A stretch of 64,000 nucleotides of DNA from Sulfurovum sp. XGS-02 (lineage in GTDB: Bacteria; Campylobacterota; Campylobacteria; Campylobacterales; Sulfurovaceae): NCBI RefSeq assembly GCF_023213175.1, contig NZ_CP093312.1, positions 1,116,001-1,180,000 on the forward strand, read 5' to 3'. Under the pieces are notes generated by a model. The model ran no database searches, was not told the DNA's origin, and worked only from the letters and a program-made list of their open reading frames with translations. The position numbers and the translations under genes were made by a program. Shown here piece by piece: positions 1 through 8,850 of the stretch; the first letter of the stretch is position 1, and each line of letters begins with the position of its first letter.

Positions 1-1
1 T

Positions 2-682
2 TCTCAGATCATACTGACCAAACCCAAAGGACTGACAGAAGATAAACTCTATGGCCTTATACAAGGCAGCGTCGTTGCAGGGACTGCAAGAGTCCGCAAC
101 AATCAACTCTATGGCTATCTGACATCAGATAAAAAGTGCCGCTTCTCTGTCTTCATCGGTGAGACTAAAGCACCGGGTATCGCTTTGGGATTAAAAGAAA
201 ATGAAATGATCGTCAAGTTCATACCAAAATGGCATAAAATAAAAGAAGGGGATGCCGTCCTTACATCAGGTTTGGATGGTATATTTTTTGCAGATATACC
301 TGTAGGCCTTGTCACAAAAGTAGAAGTACAGAGTTCTTATACAGTTGCACATATCAAAACCTACAGTGATATTTTCCATCCTAAAGCATTTTTCCTGATC
401 AATGATGCCAAAGCCACCCTTGCAGAAAATTATGATGCTAACAGAACCAACATGGCAACACGATACAGTACTCCTGATATCAATTTTGAGCAGGACCGTT
501 CGGTGGAACCGCTCAAAGATGCCAATATAAGTACACCTGTTGTATCCAGTATACCGAGACGTATTGACCAGACACAAGAAGATGTTATCGAGCCTGCTGA
601 AGTTTCAGAAATCGTAGAAGCACCTAGAAAAGTCAATAAGAAGAAGCTTGAAATCGGGTCAAGTAGTTTAGACCTCTTTTAA
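2..682 (+). CDS. mreC: Rod shape-determining protein MreC (5' truncated)
   Basis: The reading frame is open from the first bases of the window to the stop at 680-682, so the true start and the N-terminal membrane segment lie outside. MreC is a periplasmic scaffold of the elongasome that links MreB/MreD to the cell-wall synthesis enzymes. What remains is the beta-rich core with the family-typical stretch GDAVLTSGLDGIFFADIPVG, followed by an acidic, proline-containing tail of about 60 residues ending in SLDLF that looks disordered. An internal TTG at 185 could be mistaken for a start, but the frame is continuous upstream with MreC-like sequence. A strong terminator follows directly. Confidence 0.85.
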   Translation, partial: SQIILTKPKGLTEDKLYGLIQGSVVAGTARVRNNQLYGYLTSDKKCRFSVFIGETKAPGIALGLKENEMIVKFIPKWHKIKEGDAVLTSGLDGIFFADIPVGLVTKVEVQSSYTVAHIKTYSDIFHPKAFFLINDAKATLAENYDANRTNMATRYSTPDINFEQDRSVEPLKDANISTPVVSSIPRRIDQTQEDVIEPAEVSEIVEAPRKVNKKKLEIGSSSLDLF

Positions 683-693
683 AAGCGTATTTT

Positions 694-714
694 GCCCTTT
701 TTTAAGGGCTTTTT
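694..714 (+). terminator. Rho-independent terminator after mreC
   Basis: A perfect 6-bp stem (694-699 GCCCTT with 704-709 AAGGGC) around a TTTT loop is followed by five T residues at 710-714. It lies 12 bp after the mreC stop and separates it from the carB promoter. Confidence 0.85.
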
Positions 715-728
715 CCATCTAAATCATG

Positions 729-734
729 TATAAT
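729..734 (+). promoter_or_regulatory. -10 box of carB
   Basis: A consensus TATAAT lies 29 bp before the carB ATG. No clear -35 box is visible, which is common in Campylobacterota sigma-70 promoters. The short leader would start near 741. Confidence 0.6.
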
Positions 735-763
735 AACCAACTAAAAATTAAGGGTATTTCTCC

Positions 764-3700
764 ATGCCAAAACGCAATGACATCAACACTATTTTACTTA
801 TTGGTTCTGGGCCTATCGTTATCGGTCAAGCTTGTGAATTTGACTATTCTGGAACTCAAGCAGCTAAAACACTCAAGGAATTAGGCTATAGAGTCGTTCT
901 TATCAACTCTAACCCTGCTACGATCATGACAGACCCTGAGTTTGCAGACCGTACCTATGTTGAACCTATTACACCGGAAGTCATTGATAGAATTATCAAA
1001 AAAGAAAATGTTGATGCGATCTTACCTACCATGGGTGGGCAAACTGCACTTAACGTTGCTATGGAAATGTATGAAGCAGGAATGCTTAAAGATGTGAAGT
1101 TCCTTGGAGCACATCCGGATGCCATCAAAAAAGGGGAAGATAGACAACTCTTTAATGAAGCAATGATCAAGATCGGTATGGATCTGCCTAAGAGTGCCAA
1201 TGCCTACAGTGTTGATGAAGCGATAAAAGTAGCCAAAGAGATCGGTTTCCCTGTCATCAGTAGAGCCTCATTTACACTTGCCGGTGGCGGTTCAGGTGTA
1301 GCATACAATATGGAAGAGTTCAAAAAACTGGCGGCAGAAGGTATCGATGCAAGTCCGATCAATGAGATCGAGATCATGGAATCTATGTTAGGCTGGAAAG
1401 AATACGAAATGGAAGTGATCAGGGACAGTCAGGATAACTGTATTATCGTATGTTCTATCGAAAACTTTGATCCTATGGGTGTACATACAGGAGATTCGAT
1501 CACCATTGCCCCTGCTCTGACGCTTACGGACAAAGAGTTCCAAAATATGAGAGATGCCTCTTTCAAGATTTTACGTGAAGTAGGTGTTGATACAGGCGGG
1601 TCCAATGTACAATTCTCTATCAATCCGGATACAGGACGTATGATCGTCATCGAAATGAACCCGAGAGTCAGCCGTTCTTCTGCACTTGCATCTAAAGCTA
1701 CAGGGTATCCTATCGCTAAAGTAGCAACACTTTTGGCTGTCGGATTTACATTGGATGAGATCACAAATGACATTACGGGAACACCAGCGAGTTTCGAACC
1801 GGTGATCGACTATGTGGTCACAAAACTTCCGAGATTTACCTTTGAAAAATTCCCTCTTGCAGACTCTACCCTCACAACTTCTATGAAGTCTGTGGGTGAA
1901 GTAATGAGTATAGGTAGAACCTTTAAAGAGTCTTTCCAAAAGGCACTCTGTTCATTGGAAACAGGACTGATCGGTTTTAACCCGATCAAATGCGATGGTG
2001 AAGAGCTTGTCAGAGAGATCAGACGTCCAAATGAGAACCGTATGCTGTATGTATTTGAAGGACTCAGACGCGGAATGAGTGTGGATGCTATCTTTGACCT
2101 TTGTAAGATCGACAGATGGTACCTTTACCAGCTTGAAGAACTTGCACAGCGTGAAAAAGAGATGGAGATCACCCTGCTCTCTGATGCCACACGTCTTAGA
2201 CAAGTAAAAAGTGAAGGTTTCTCTGATGCGATGATCGCAGAGGTCATTAACAAAAAAGAGGGTCTCAACCTTACAGAAAATGATATCTATAATGCCAGAG
2301 AAAAGGCCGGTGTCTTACTGGAATATAATGAAGTGGATACCTGTGCTGCGGAATTTAAAGCATTGACCCCTTACCTCTACTCTACAACGAATATAACCAA
2401 GCTTCCACAACAAGAGGCAGCTGAATCTACAGAGAAAAAGGTACTTGTGATCGGTGGCGGACCTAACCGTATCGGTCAGGGTATAGAGTTTGACTACTGT
2501 TGTGTGCATGCGTCATTTGCTATCGAAGATATGGGGATGAAGTCCATCATGTACAACTGTAACCCTGAGACTGTTTCAACAGATTATGACACTTCAGATG
2601 TCCTTTACTTTGAACCTATCGATTTTGAACATGTCAGAAGTGTGATCGAACTTGAAAAGCCCGATGGTGTGATCGTACACTTTGGTGGACAAACGCCATT
2701 GAAACTGGCAAAGAACCTTACAGCGATCGGTGCGAATATTTCCGGAACCACGGCAAAAGTGATCGACCTTGCTGAAGACAGAGAACAGTTCTCTACTTTC
2801 ATCAATGATCTCGGACTAAAGCAGCCTGATAACGGTACTGCATTTGCCAAAGATGAAGCGATGACGATCGCAAACCGTATCGGTTATCCTGTACTTGTAC
2901 GCCCTAGTTTCGTACTTGGTGGACGTGGTATGCGTACGGTCTACTCTGATGCTGAGCTCAGAGAGTATATGGATGAAGCCGTCAGCGTATCCAACGATGC
3001 ACCAGTACTGATCGATAAATTCCTGGACAGTGCTATTGAACTTGATGTCGATGCGATCTGTGACGGGGAAGAGGTCTACATCGGATCGATCATGCAGCAT
3101 ATTGAAGAGGCAGGTATCCACTCAGGTGACTCTGCATGTTCTCTTCCTCCGGTCTCTATCTCTGAGGAGCTTCAAGAGAAAGTGAAAGAACAAACGGCAC
3201 AGATCGCACTGGGTCTTGGTGTAGTGGGTCTTATGAATATCCAGTATGCCATCCATAAAGGTGAGATCTACCTGATCGAAGTAAACCCGAGAGCCTCAAG
3301 AACCGTGCCGTTTGTATCAAAGGCTACAGGTGTACCATTGGCAAAAGTAGCAACCAGAGTTATGCTCCAGGGAGATCTCAGAGAAGCACTCAAGTTCTAC
3401 GATACTTTTGGCGTGGTAAATTTTGACAAAGTGATCATGGAACCGAACCTTAAAGGCCACGTGGCAGTTAAAGAAGCAGTATTCCCATTCAACAAGCTCC
3501 CGGGATCTGACCTGATCCTCGGGCCGGAGATGAAATCAACCGGTGAGGTTATCGGGATCAGTGACAATTTCGGTATGTCTTTTGCCAAGAGTCAGTTTTC
3601 AAGTAAGAACAATATCCCTCTAGAAGGCAAACTTTTCATCTCTCTTACTGAAATAGACAAACCTCAGGCAGGAGAAATAGGTAAGATGTTCATCGATCTC

Positions 3701-4024
3701 GGCTTTGATATCGTTGCGACATCGGGAACACATGCCGCACTGGAAGCCGCAGGTGTACCTTCGACCAAAGTACTCAAGATTTCAGAAGGCCGTCCGAATA
3801 TTGATGATATGATCAAAAATGAAGAGATAGCACTGGCTATCAATACTTCAGACAACAAAGCAAGTAAAGATGATGCTAAAACGATTAGACAATCCGTTCT
3901 TGCCAACCATGTAGCCTACTTCACTACATTGGCCGCTGCACGAGCAACAGCAGCAGCGATCAAAGAACTGAAGGCGACAAGCGGTGAACTTGAGCCCAAA
4001 GCATTACAAGATTATCTCAGCTAA
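764..4024 (+). CDS. carB: Carbamoyl-phosphate synthase large subunit
   Basis: Makes carbamoyl phosphate from bicarbonate, ATP and glutamine-derived ammonia for pyrimidine and arginine synthesis, in the cytosol together with CarA, which is not in this window. The 1086-residue length and the duplicated layout fit the family: two homologous ATP-grasp halves, each opening with a GSGP- or [10 protein letters not shown]-type loop (near residues 15 and 565), and a C-terminal MGS-like allosteric domain (from about residue 940, with the motif [13 protein letters not shown]). The start is set by the -10 box at 729-734 and by the conserved N-terminus MPKRNDI. The next gene begins 1 bp after the stop. 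Confidence 0.97.
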   Translation: MPKRNDINTILLIGSGPIVIGQACEFDYSGTQAAKTLKELGYRVVLINSNPATIMTDPEFADRTYVEPITPEVIDRIIKKENVDAILPTMGGQTALNVAMEMYEAGMLKDVKFLGAHPDAIKKGEDRQLFNEAMIKIGMDLPKSANAYSVDEAIKVAKEIGFPVISRASFTLAGGGSGVAYNMEEFKKLAAEGIDASPINEIEIMESMLGWKEYEMEVIRDSQDNCIIVCSIENFDPMGVHTGDSITIAPALTLTDKEFQNMRDASFKILREVGVDTGGSNVQFSINPDTGRMIVIEMNPRVSRSSALASKATGYPIAKVATLLAVGFTLDEITNDITGTPASFEPVIDYVVTKLPRFTFEKFPLADSTLTTSMKSVGEVMSIGRTFKESFQKALCSLETGLIGFNPIKCDGEELVREIRRPNENRMLYVFEGLRRGMSVDAIFDLCKIDRWYLYQLEELAQREKEMEITLLSDATRLRQVKSEGFSDAMIAEVINKKEGLNLTENDIYNAREKAGVLLEYNEVDTCAAEFKALTPYLYSTTNITKLPQQEAAESTEKKVLVIGGGPNRIGQGIEFDYCCVHASFAIEDMGMKSIMYNCNPETVSTDYDTSDVLYFEPIDFEHVRSVIELEKPDGVIVHFGGQTPLKLAKNLTAIGANISGTTAKVIDLAEDREQFSTFINDLGLKQPDNGTAFAKDEAMTIANRIGYPVLVRPSFVLGGRGMRTVYSDAELREYMDEAVSVSNDAPVLIDKFLDSAIELDVDAICDGEEVYIGSIMQHIEEAGIHSGDSACSLPPVSISEELQEKVKEQTAQIALGLGVVGLMNIQYAIHKGEIYLIEVNPRASRTVPFVSKATGVPLAKVATRVMLQGDLREALKFYDTFGVVNFDKVIMEPNLKGHVAVKEAVFPFNKLPGSDLILGPEMKSTGEVIGISDNFGMSFAKSQFSSKNNIPLEGKLFISLTEIDKPQAGEIGKMFIDLGFDIVATSGTHAALEAAGVPSTKVLKISEGRPNIDDMIKNEEIALAINTSDNKASKDDAKTIRQSVLANHVAYFTTLAAARATAAAIKELKATSGELEPKALQDYLS

Positions 4025-4025
4025 A

Positions 4026-4457
4026 ATGGAAAATAAAGTTTTTTTGACACAAACCGATACCACGATCGGTTTTGTCTCTCAAAATGCAGACAAACTCACA
4101 GAAATCAAACAACGCCCTCCTCACAAGTATTACATTAAAGCAGTGAACTCCCTCCACACACTCAAAACATTTACCCGGGTACCTCATATACACAAAAACA
4201 AGGTGCGAAGAGCAAAAAAAACAACATTTATCATGCCAAGTGGAGATTCGTACCGCGTGATAAAAGACAAACATCATCTATTACTCTTAGACCGTCTCAA
4301 ATGGGCCTATACAACTTCGGCCAATTTAAGTAATGAAGCCTATGATGAGTCGTTTGCCAGAGAGATGGCAGATGTCATTATAGAACCGATCAAAGAGACC
4401 AAACAAGCCTCGAGTATTTACAAGCTTGGAAAAAACACACTAAGAAAGATACGTTAA
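4026..4457 (+). CDS. Sua5/YciO/YrdC-like protein (short)
   Basis: The 143-residue product has the N-terminal pattern TDTTIGFVSQNADKL and the later stretch WAYTTSANLSNEAYDESFA, both recalling the Sua5/YrdC fold that binds double-stranded RNA and makes threonylcarbamoyl-AMP for tRNA t6A37. At 143 residues it is shorter than typical TsaC (about 180-190), so it may be a divergent Campylobacterota member rather than the t6A enzyme itself. I chose the ATG at 4026, just after the carB stop, over an upstream in-frame ATG at 3984 that would overlap carB. It overlaps the next gene by one base (TAATG), suggesting translational coupling. Confidence 0.7.
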   Translation: MENKVFLTQTDTTIGFVSQNADKLTEIKQRPPHKYYIKAVNSLHTLKTFTRVPHIHKNKVRRAKKTTFIMPSGDSYRVIKDKHHLLLLDRLKWAYTTSANLSNEAYDESFAREMADVIIEPIKETKQASSIYKLGKNTLRKIR

Positions 4458-4822
4458 TGTCAGTGATCTATGAAAATGAAAATATCAGAATTGAAATAGA
4501 AGAGAGCGAAATACCTTGGCTCAAGATATTTACCCAGCACGCTTACAAAGAGATGAGTGAAGTACCCGCTTTGATAAAACACGAAATCTATGAGCTTTTG
4601 GAGATCATAGAAAAAGAGATGCTCTCCTACTACAAACCTAAAAAGATCAACATTGCCAGTTTTGGTAACTATGTTCCCCACGTACATTGGCACATCATGG
4701 CACGTTTTGAAGAGGATAGTTTCTTCCCTGAACCTATGTGGGGAACAAAACAGCGTGAAAGTAGTTTGAAGTTACCAGACTTTGAAAGTTTTTGTAAACG
4801 CGTGATTAAAGCTATAGTATAA
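4457..4822 (+). CDS. HIT-family nucleotide hydrolase/transferase
   Basis: A 121-residue cytosolic protein with the histidine-triad signature at residues 75-79 (HVHWH, followed by I), preceded by the usual NYVPH context. HIT proteins hydrolyse or transfer nucleotidyl groups from substrates such as AMP-NH2 or dinucleoside polyphosphates; the substrate cannot be told from sequence. Its start overlaps the stop of the Sua5-like gene by one base, so carB, the Sua5-like gene and this gene probably form one transcript that ends at the hairpin at 4834-4860. Confidence 0.8.
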   Translation: MSVIYENENIRIEIEESEIPWLKIFTQHAYKEMSEVPALIKHEIYELLEIIEKEMLSYYKPKKINIASFGNYVPHVHWHIMARFEEDSFFPEPMWGTKQRESSLKLPDFESFCKRVIKAIV

Positions 4823-4833
4823 CCTATGGTTTA

Positions 4834-4860
4834 CTCGTCCTAAAGCACGTTTGGGACGAG
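4834..4860. terminator. Hairpin between convergent genes
   Basis: The 7-bp arms CTCGTCC (4834-4840) and GGACGAG (4854-4860) can pair around a 13-nt loop. T-rich sequence follows after a short gap (4862-4880). It sits between the HIT gene and the convergent small membrane protein gene and could end transcripts from the left. Confidence 0.5.
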
Positions 4861-4872
4861 GATTTTCGAGTT

Positions 4873-5013
4873 TTATTTTCCTTCGTTCTCCGGACTGTGA
4901 TCATCAAATTTCATTTCCTTATCCGCAGCTTTCTTTGAAAACATATCTACATCAATAAAAACACCGACTACTACACCAATAATAATTCCGACTACTATAC
5001 TAAAAATATCCAC
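4873..5013 (-). CDS. Small single-pass membrane protein (46 aa)
   Basis: A 46-residue frame with a GTG start at 5013-5011, preceded by a good AGGAG ribosome site with 5-nt spacing. The N-terminal half is a glycine/valine/isoleucine helix (MDIFSIVVGIIIGVVVGVF) followed by a charged cytoplasmic-type tail with several Asp, Glu and Lys. I do not recognise a family. Support is the ribosome site, the clear membrane segment and the lack of any other gene in this 370-bp gap. Confidence 0.6.
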   Translation of the reverse strand: MDIFSIVVGIIIGVVVGVFIDVDMFSKKAADKEMKFDDHSPENEGK

Positions 5014-5128
5014 AACGACTCCTCTTTTTAATAGTTTTAACCCGCTAGGTTATTATATAGTATAACATAAAATTTATTTTAATTATTCTTAAATATAAAG
5101 AAATTGGAAATATGATTTATCTATGACA

Positions 5129-5144
5129 CTACTAAGATTAGTAG
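5129..5144. promoter_or_regulatory. Perfect inverted repeat upstream of the PiT gene
   Basis: CTACTAA (5129-5135) and TTAGTAG (5138-5144) form a perfect 7-bp dyad with a 2-nt spacer, about 50 bp before the start of the phosphate transporter. A partial echo (TACTAA) follows at 5150-5155. This could be an operator. The rest of 5014-5194 is AT-rich with no other visible gene. Confidence 0.35.
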
Positions 5145-5194
5145 GGGTATACTAATAAAATTGACTTGCAGGAAAAGGATGAAATAGACAGATT

Positions 5195-6823
5195 ATGATA
5201 CGTATGGCCAAGAAAATAGAAAAAGCAGCAATCAAGAGTAGCGGTATTGATTTCATCAGACTTGGATTTGCACTCTTTTTCCTCGTTGCGGTTTTAACCT
5301 ACAGTTTTGTAAGCTCAGGGCATATACCCAATAGTATGTTTTTAGCTATCGCAGCACTCTTTGGTGCCTATATGGCTATGAACATCGGTGCAAATGATGT
5401 TGCAAACAATGTAGGGCCAGCGGTTGGTTCAAAAGCACTTACCATGGGTGGTGCGATCGTGATTGCAGCTATTTTTGAGGCAAGCGGTGCCATTATAGCC
5501 GGTGGAGATGTCGTCGATACTATCAAAAAAGGTATCATAGATATCAATGCATTCGATACGCATGTTGATCCGTTTATTTGGGCCATGATCGCAGCCCTTT
5601 TAGCAGCTGCACTATGGCTGAACTTTGCCACAATGATGAAAGCGCCGGTATCAACCACCCATTCGATAGTAGGTGGTGTCATGGGTGCAGGTATTGCGGC
5701 AGCCGGATTCACTATCGTCTCATGGAGTACCATGGGACAAATAGCCGCTTCCTGGATCATATCTCCAGTGCTTGGAGGTGTAATTGCCGCAATATTTTTA
5801 TATACCATTAAAAGAACAATTATATTTCAAAATGACAAGGTTGCAGCCGCAAGGAAATGGGTACCTATTTACGTAGCCATTATGGCTTGGTCTTTTGTGA
5901 CCTATTTAACACTTAAGGGCCTCAAAAAGATCTGGCCTTCGATCGTAGAAATTTTACAGTTTCTTCCTGATGAGAAAAAACCCTCTTTCCTTATTGCATC
6001 TCTATTTGGACTTATTGTAGCCGGAATAGTCTATATTATACTAAGAAATACGGTTTCAAAAAGGGCAACCAATCTTCATAACACAAGAGATTCCATTAAT
6101 TTGCTCTTTACTGTTCCGCTCATCTTTGCTGCAGCGCTTTTAAGTTTCGCGCATGGTGCAAATGATGTTGCCAATGCCATTGGTCCGCTCGCAGCGATCA
6201 ATGATGCCGTGCTAACAGGCGGTATTTCAGCTAAAGCGGGTATCCCTTTATGGGTCATGGCTGTCGGAGCCCTTGGTATTGCTCTTGGGCTTGGACTTTA
6301 CGGACCAAAACTCATCAGAACAGTGGGCAGCGAAATAACAGAACTGGACCAAATGAGAGCATTTTCAGTAGCCATTGCCGCAGCCATTACAGTGATCATT
6401 GCTTCTCAATTGGGTCTTCCTGTCTCTTCAACTCATATTGCGGTCGGAGGTATATTCGGCGTAGGTTTTTTAAGAGAATATCTCGAATCTACAGGACAAG
6501 TAGAACGTATGGAAAAAGAGCAGATCAATATTGAAGATGAAAAGAAAGTTTTAAAAGCATACAGCAGTGAACTCAAGACATTAGAAGAGAAAACAGATAA
6601 AACAAAAGCAGATTATGAAAGAATCGTTGATCTTTATAAAGCAATTGACCAGGAAGAAGAGAGCATCAAGGCAGCTAAAAAACATATAAAAAGCATTGAA
6701 AAAGTAAAATATGTCAAAAGGGATGCATTGAAAAAGATCATCGCTGCATGGGTTATCACAGTACCGGCTTCTGCTGTACTTTCAGCAGCCATATTTTTTA
6801 TGATCAAAGGCATAGTACTTTAA
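5195..6823 (+). CDS. PiT-family inorganic phosphate transporter
   Basis: An integral inner-membrane transporter of 542 residues. Both halves carry the PiT signature: GANDVANNVGP near residue 65 and GANDVANAIGP near residue 320, each later followed by a P-V-S-S/T-T-H motif. PiT proteins import phosphate, usually as a metal-phosphate complex, with H+ or Na+. Unusual is a charged, coiled-coil-like segment of about 80 residues (roughly 430-510) between the second PVSSTH region and the last membrane helix. The start is uncertain: ATG at 5195 or at 5204 (MAKK); an AAGGATG lies rather far upstream. Confidence 0.9.
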   Translation: MIRMAKKIEKAAIKSSGIDFIRLGFALFFLVAVLTYSFVSSGHIPNSMFLAIAALFGAYMAMNIGANDVANNVGPAVGSKALTMGGAIVIAAIFEASGAIIAGGDVVDTIKKGIIDINAFDTHVDPFIWAMIAALLAAALWLNFATMMKAPVSTTHSIVGGVMGAGIAAAGFTIVSWSTMGQIAASWIISPVLGGVIAAIFLYTIKRTIIFQNDKVAAARKWVPIYVAIMAWSFVTYLTLKGLKKIWPSIVEILQFLPDEKKPSFLIASLFGLIVAGIVYIILRNTVSKRATNLHNTRDSINLLFTVPLIFAAALLSFAHGANDVANAIGPLAAINDAVLTGGISAKAGIPLWVMAVGALGIALGLGLYGPKLIRTVGSEITELDQMRAFSVAIAAAITVIIASQLGLPVSSTHIAVGGIFGVGFLREYLESTGQVERMEKEQINIEDEKKVLKAYSSELKTLEEKTDKTKADYERIVDLYKAIDQEEESIKAAKKHIKSIEKVKYVKRDALKKIIAAWVITVPASAVLSAAIFFMIKGIVL

Positions 6824-6849
6824 GCACTTTCCAATTCAAGCAACTGTGA

Positions 6850-8049
6850 TCACTCCTCTTCGTACTTGAAAAGCCATTTAAGTAAAAATGGCGGGGCAAT
6901 AGTTGTTACAATGATAACAAAGATCAAAACGGCATAGATCTCATCACCCAGTATGCCGTTTACACGCCCTACTTCAGCAAATATGAGCCCAACTTCTCCA
7001 CGTGGTATCATAGAGATACCGATCAATGCTTTTTTCAATGCACCTGTGTCTCTGAGTAAAAAAGCACCTATATACTTTCCAATAATCGCGATCACCAGGA
7101 AAACAAATGCTAAACTCCAAAACGTTATAGAGGTAAAGTCAATCACTTTTAAGTTCATCGATAACCCTACCATCACAAAAAAGATAGGCGTAAACATCTG
7201 TGCGATAGGCGTTATGGCCTTTTTTACTTTCTCTAAAAATACTTCATCATGTTGTAACCCCATTCCAAAGGGAAGTATGAAACGTCTTGAAAGTGCTATT
7301 CCCGCAGCAAATGAACCTAAAATTTCAGGCGCACCGAAAAGATGTGACATATAAGCAAAAATAGCTATCAGTGAAATGATGATCGTAGGTATGAACCCAG
7401 GCACTTTTTTATGTTCATCAAATTTTCTCATAAAATGAGAGATAAAATGTGCAAAGGCAGGAGCCAGTAAAAAAAATAATAAGATAAATACCGTTGTATT
7501 CAATGTATTTGTTAGACTTAATGTTTGTGTGATCGCATAGTCGTAGATAAAAACAAGAACTATTACACCTAATATATCGTCGAGTACTGCCGCACCAATG
7601 ACGATCTGGGCAACTTCAGAATGTTCTTTTTTAAGATCTTTCAGTACCCTCATCGTGATCCCTATACTCGTCGCTGTCAGTGTACCTCCAATAAAGAGTG
7701 AGACAACCAGTGTCAAACCAAATAGATAGTAGGCAACGAAGGCGGAAACAGTAAAGGGAAACACTGCACCAAACAGTGCAACAATGATCGCTTTGCCACC
7801 TGCTTGCTTAAGACGTGCGATATCAGTATCCAACCCAATTTCAAAAAGCAGAAGAAGAATACCGATCTCAGCCAGTATTTTGAGTACATCGTTCACCTCT
7901 ACAAGACCAAAACCTGAGACACCCAGAAGTATACCTGCACTCAATTCACCCAGTACAGAAGGTATGCCCAATCGGGCAAAGAGTTCACCCAGGATCCTTG
8001 CCGTGACCAATATTAAGAAAAGTATGAGAAAAAAATTATGTACATCCAT
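6850..8049 (-). CDS. Cation:proton antiporter, CPA2 family
   Basis: A 399-residue hydrophobic protein with about 12 membrane helices, matching the Na+/H+ exchanger domain of CPA2 (KefB/RosB/NapA-like). Visible family features are FARLGIPSVLGELSAGILLG near the N-terminus, LLLFEIGLDTD near residue 70 and ATSIGITMRVL near residue 125. It lacks the C-terminal TrkA/RCK domains of Kef systems, so it is probably a simple Na+ or K+/H+ antiporter for pH and salt homeostasis. It converges on the PiT gene with a 26-bp gap. Confidence 0.88.
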   Translation of the reverse strand: MDVHNFFLILFLILVTARILGELFARLGIPSVLGELSAGILLGVSGFGLVEVNDVLKILAEIGILLLLFEIGLDTDIARLKQAGGKAIIVALFGAVFPFTVSAFVAYYLFGLTLVVSLFIGGTLTATSIGITMRVLKDLKKEHSEVAQIVIGAAVLDDILGVIVLVFIYDYAITQTLSLTNTLNTTVFILLFFLLAPAFAHFISHFMRKFDEHKKVPGFIPTIIISLIAIFAYMSHLFGAPEILGSFAAGIALSRRFILPFGMGLQHDEVFLEKVKKAITPIAQMFTPIFFVMVGLSMNLKVIDFTSITFWSLAFVFLVIAIIGKYIGAFLLRDTGALKKALIGISMIPRGEVGLIFAEVGRVNGILGDEIYAVLIFVIIVTTIAPPFLLKWLFKYEEE

Positions 8050-8128
8050 ACTTTATTGTACAGAAAATAATATAAAATCGATACCATTAAGAGTACATCG
8101 TGTGAATAAAGAGCAAATCTCAATAAGG

Positions 8129-8134
8129 TATAAT
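8129..8134 (+). promoter_or_regulatory. -10 box upstream of the DUF2459 gene
   Basis: TATAAT lies 35 bp before the ATG at 8169, in the divergent gap between the antiporter gene and the lipoprotein gene. Confidence 0.5.
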
Positions 8135-8168
8135 AGTGTTTTAATGAAAGGGTTTAAAAAGGTCTCTT

Positions 8169-8828
8169 ATGGTGTGTAACTACTATCTACATAACATACT
8201 GACAAGCTTGATAGTTTTGTCTGTTACTCTCTTGACCGGTTGCACTAAACCTATCAGCGAATTTTATCCACCCGATCCGGATCGTACTGATAACACAACA
8301 GTTTATGTTGTCAATCATGGGTTGCATACAGGTATTGTATTGCCTCATGAGGATGCAACCCCTTATATGTCTGCATTCGATGATTTTAAAACTGCTCGAT
8401 ATTTAGAGATAGGCTGGGGAGATGAGACCTATTATCAAACGGATCCAAATACGCTTTGGATGGGTATAAAAGCACTCTTTTGGCCTACGGATTCGGTGAT
8501 CCATGTCGCTGCATTCCAGACAGATCCCGTAACCTATTTTCCCAACAAAGAGGTAGTCCCGTTAAAACTTTCCCATGCAGGTTTTATCAGAATGGTAAAA
8601 GTCATCCATAATAGTTTTGCATTGAACCAACAAGGACAGCCTATCAAATTGGGAAAAGGGCTATACGGCACAAGTAAATTCTATCGTGCAAAAGGATCGT
8701 TCCATCTGTTCAATAATTGTAATGTATGGAGTGCAAGAGCAATCCGTTCCTCCGGCTTCCCGATAAACATATTTTCTGTATTTACATCTGATAACATCAT
8801 CTATCAATTAAAAGAGCATAAAAATTAG
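8169..8828 (+). CDS. DUF2459 (TIGR02117-type) lipoprotein
   Basis: A 219-residue exported protein with a lipobox (LLTGC, Cys about 25) after a hydrophobic signal. Characteristic parts are TVYVVNHGLHTGIVLP, LEIGWGDETYY and FHLFNNCNVWSARAI, which match the DUF2459 family as I know it. Conserved His and Cys in these blocks suggest a hydrolase-like (NlpC/P60-related) fold, but no function is established. The ribosome site AAAAAGG is 6 nt before the ATG. It converges on the next gene with a 22-bp gap. Confidence 0.75.
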   Translation: MVCNYYLHNILTSLIVLSVTLLTGCTKPISEFYPPDPDRTDNTTVYVVNHGLHTGIVLPHEDATPYMSAFDDFKTARYLEIGWGDETYYQTDPNTLWMGIKALFWPTDSVIHVAAFQTDPVTYFPNKEVVPLKLSHAGFIRMVKVIHNSFALNQQGQPIKLGKGLYGTSKFYRAKGSFHLFNNCNVWSARAIRSSGFPINIFSVFTSDNIIYQLKEHKN

Positions 8829-8850
8829 TCGTACTTATATGTCTACTTTT

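Noticed and set aside
3984-4025. Earlier start for the Sua5-like gene
   Set aside because: It lies inside carB and would add 14 residues unlike the family; the ATG at 4026 follows the carB stop directly.
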